A DNA stretch of 8,007 nt, taken from assembly GCA_946481195.1 (NCBI GenBank), contig CAMLNG010000156.1, positions 1-8,007 of the forward strand, read 5' to 3'. The notes beneath the pieces were generated by a model that was given only the letters and a program-made list of their open reading frames with translations, did no database searches and was not told where the DNA came from. Position 1 is the first letter of the stretch. Each line of letters starts with the position of its first letter. Both the position numbers and the translations under genes were made by a program. Shown piece after piece: positions 6,952 to 8,007 of the stretch. The DNA is from an uncultured Chromatiaceae bacterium (GTDB lineage: Bacteria > Pseudomonadota > Gammaproteobacteria > Enterobacterales > Alteromonadaceae).

Positions 6952-6980
6952 ATACTATTGTCCAGCGCTGTCATTTGCAA
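6952..6980 (-). promoter_or_regulatory. Candidate sigma70 promoter for the di-heme lipoprotein gene
   Basis: Reading leftward, TTGCAA (6975-6980) and TAGTAT (complement of 6952-6957) are exactly 17 bases apart, each matching 4 of 6 consensus bases. The predicted transcript start near 6945 would leave a leader of about 30 bases to the ATG at 6914 and would exclude a start at 6980, agreeing with the lipoprotein start chosen. The -35 box sits inside a 10-bp perfect palindrome, ATTTGCAAAT (6973-6982), which could be an operator. Confidence 0.4.
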
Positions 6981-7095
6981 ATAAATTGTTGCATTACTTG
7001 TGCTGAGTGCGTAATAGTGCGTTTAGCAGCAGAGGAACCTGCAGCTGCCGGTTAGGTGGGTTTTGTAGTAATAATCGATCAAGTGGCAGAACAGA

Positions 7096-7123
7096 CACCA
7101 GCTCATTTACCTTTGAGCTGATG
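7096..7123 (-). terminator. Stem-loop downstream of uvrA, probable transcript end
   Basis: CACCAGCTCA (7096-7105) pairs with TGAGCTGATG (7114-7123) over an 8-base loop, a 10-bp stem with one G-U pair. Three more pairs can form outside a mismatch. It starts 37 bases past the uvrA stop and is the strongest hairpin in the 245-bp gap. The bases after it reading leftward are TCTGTTCTG, a poor T-run, so termination efficiency is uncertain. Apart from this and the promoter near 6952-6980, the gap shows no gene. Confidence 0.45.
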
Positions 7124-7159
7124 ACTGGTTATGCGTCTGAAGTCCCTGCGCTATTCGAC

Positions 7160-8007
7160 TTAACCCCTCGCCAGCAACGGCTTTAAATACTGCCCGGTGT
7201 AAGATTTCTCACAAGCGGCTACTTGTTCGGGCGTGCCGGCGATCAGGATCTCGCCGCCGCCGCTGCCGCCTTCCGGGCCTAAATCGACAATCCAGTCGGC
7301 GGTTTTAACCACGTCTAAATTGTGTTCAATCACCACTACTGTATTGCCGGCGTCGCGCAGTTTGTGCAGTACGTTCAGCAGTTGCTGAATGTCGTAGAAA
7401 TGCAGGCCTGTGGTTGGCTCGTCCAGGATATACAGGGTTTTGCCGGTGTCGCGTTTACTCAGTTCCCGCGCCAGTTTCACCCGCTGCGCTTCGCCGCCCG
7501 ACAATGTTGTTGCCGACTGGCCGAGCGTGATATAGGTCAGGCCCACATCCATCAGCGTTTGTAATTTGCGTGAGATCGCCGGAATGCTGTCGAAAAATTC
7601 ACGCGCATCTTCCACGGTCATTTCCAGCACTTCGTGAATGTTTTTACCTTTGTATTTCACTTCCAGTGTTTCGCGGTTGTAGCGTTTGCCTTTACAGACA
7701 TCACAAGGCACATACACGTCCGGCAGGAAATGCATTTCGACTTTGAGTACGCCGTCGCCCTGACAGGCTTCGCAGCGCCCGCCTTTGACGTTAAAGCTGA
7801 AGCGGCCGACCTGATAACCGCGCGAGCGCGCTTCCTGGGTGCCGGCGAATAAATCCCGTACTGCGGTGAAAATGCCGGTGTAAGTAGCCGGATTTGAACG
7901 CGGCGTGCGGCCAATCGGGCTCTGGTCGATGTCGACGCATTTATCAAAATGCTCCAGGCCCTCAATAGCGCGGTGTGGCGCCGGGTCGTCGCCTTCGCCT
8001 TTATTCA
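7160..8007 (-). CDS. uvrA: Excinuclease ABC subunit A, C-terminal 281 residues (runs off right edge)
   Basis: UvrA is the damage-recognition ATPase of nucleotide excision repair. As a dimer it loads UvrB onto distorted DNA in the cytoplasm. The frame is open from the right edge to the TAA at 7160-7162. It covers about the last 30 percent of a protein that is usually near 940 residues. Visible are [20 protein letters not shown], then the C-terminal zinc finger with Cys pairs CEAC and CDVC about 20 residues apart (codons near 7693-7773). Next come the ABC signature [10 protein letters not shown], Walker [14 protein letters not shown] and the H-loop VVIEHNLDV. The end, [11 protein letters not shown], matches the usual C-terminus, so only the 5' part is missing, cut by the window. 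In many gammaproteobacteria uvrA is SOS-regulated, but its promoter is outside the window. A hairpin follows at 7096-7123. Confidence 0.98.
   Translation of the reverse strand, partial: NKGEGDDPAPHRAIEGLEHFDKCVDIDQSPIGRTPRSNPATYTGIFTAVRDLFAGTQEARSRGYQVGRFSFNVKGGRCEACQGDGVLKVEMHFLPDVYVPCDVCKGKRYNRETLEVKYKGKNIHEVLEMTVEDAREFFDSIPAISRKLQTLMDVGLTYITLGQSATTLSGGEAQRVKLARELSKRDTGKTLYILDEPTTGLHFYDIQQLLNVLHKLRDAGNTVVVIEHNLDVVKTADWIVDLGPEGGSGGGEILIAGTPEQVAACEKSYTGQYLKPLLARG

Noticed and set aside
6915..6980. TTG at 6980 as start of the di-heme protein
   Set aside because: It would put 22 polar residues before the lipoprotein signal peptide and would lie upstream of the predicted transcript start.
7069..7084. 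FNR-like site (TTGATCGATTATTA on the minus strand) upstream of the di-heme gene
   Set aside because: Only the TTGAT half matches. The second half is not ATCAA, so it does not support anaerobic control.

Overview
The window reads as chromosomal DNA of a gammaproteobacterium. The uvrA C-terminus is very close to the enterobacterial form, and the other proteins are rich in Gln, Leu and Trp with mixed-GC codon use. A Rheinheimera/Alishewanella-like organism is a guess from protein style only. There is no sign of an insertion sequence, phage, CRISPR array, tRNA or rRNA.

Left part (1-2914): a partial ABC transporter ATPase reads leftward off the edge. It is divergent from a LytS-type sensor histidine kinase and a LytTR response regulator, which form a translationally coupled two-gene operon (ATGA overlap). 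The 215-bp divergent gap holds a repeat that could be a hairpin or a tandem operator. The layout suggests that the two-component pair controls the transporter, itself, or both; this is inferred from gene order only.

Middle and right part (3017-8007): three genes all read leftward, facing the two-component operon. In transcription order they are the uvrA C-terminus (off the right edge), a di-heme cytochrome c peroxidase/MauG-like lipoprotein, and a 704-residue membrane-anchored EF-hand protein of unknown function. Gaps of 245 and 157 bp, each with a plausible promoter, suggest separate transcription units. The di-heme enzyme is probably envelope-located. The EF-hand protein has no signal peptide and is probably mostly cytoplasmic.

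The most interesting gene is the di-heme lipoprotein. It keeps both CXXCH sites, the catalytic Gln and Glu of the peroxidase domain, and a Tyr where MauG has its unusual heme ligand. Its usually invariant inter-heme Trp (FWDGR motif) is Ala, and it carries an extra N-terminal Ig-like domain. The EF-hand protein, with one perfect calcium loop, a Cys-containing central domain and three C-terminal membrane segments, is the best candidate for an undescribed function.
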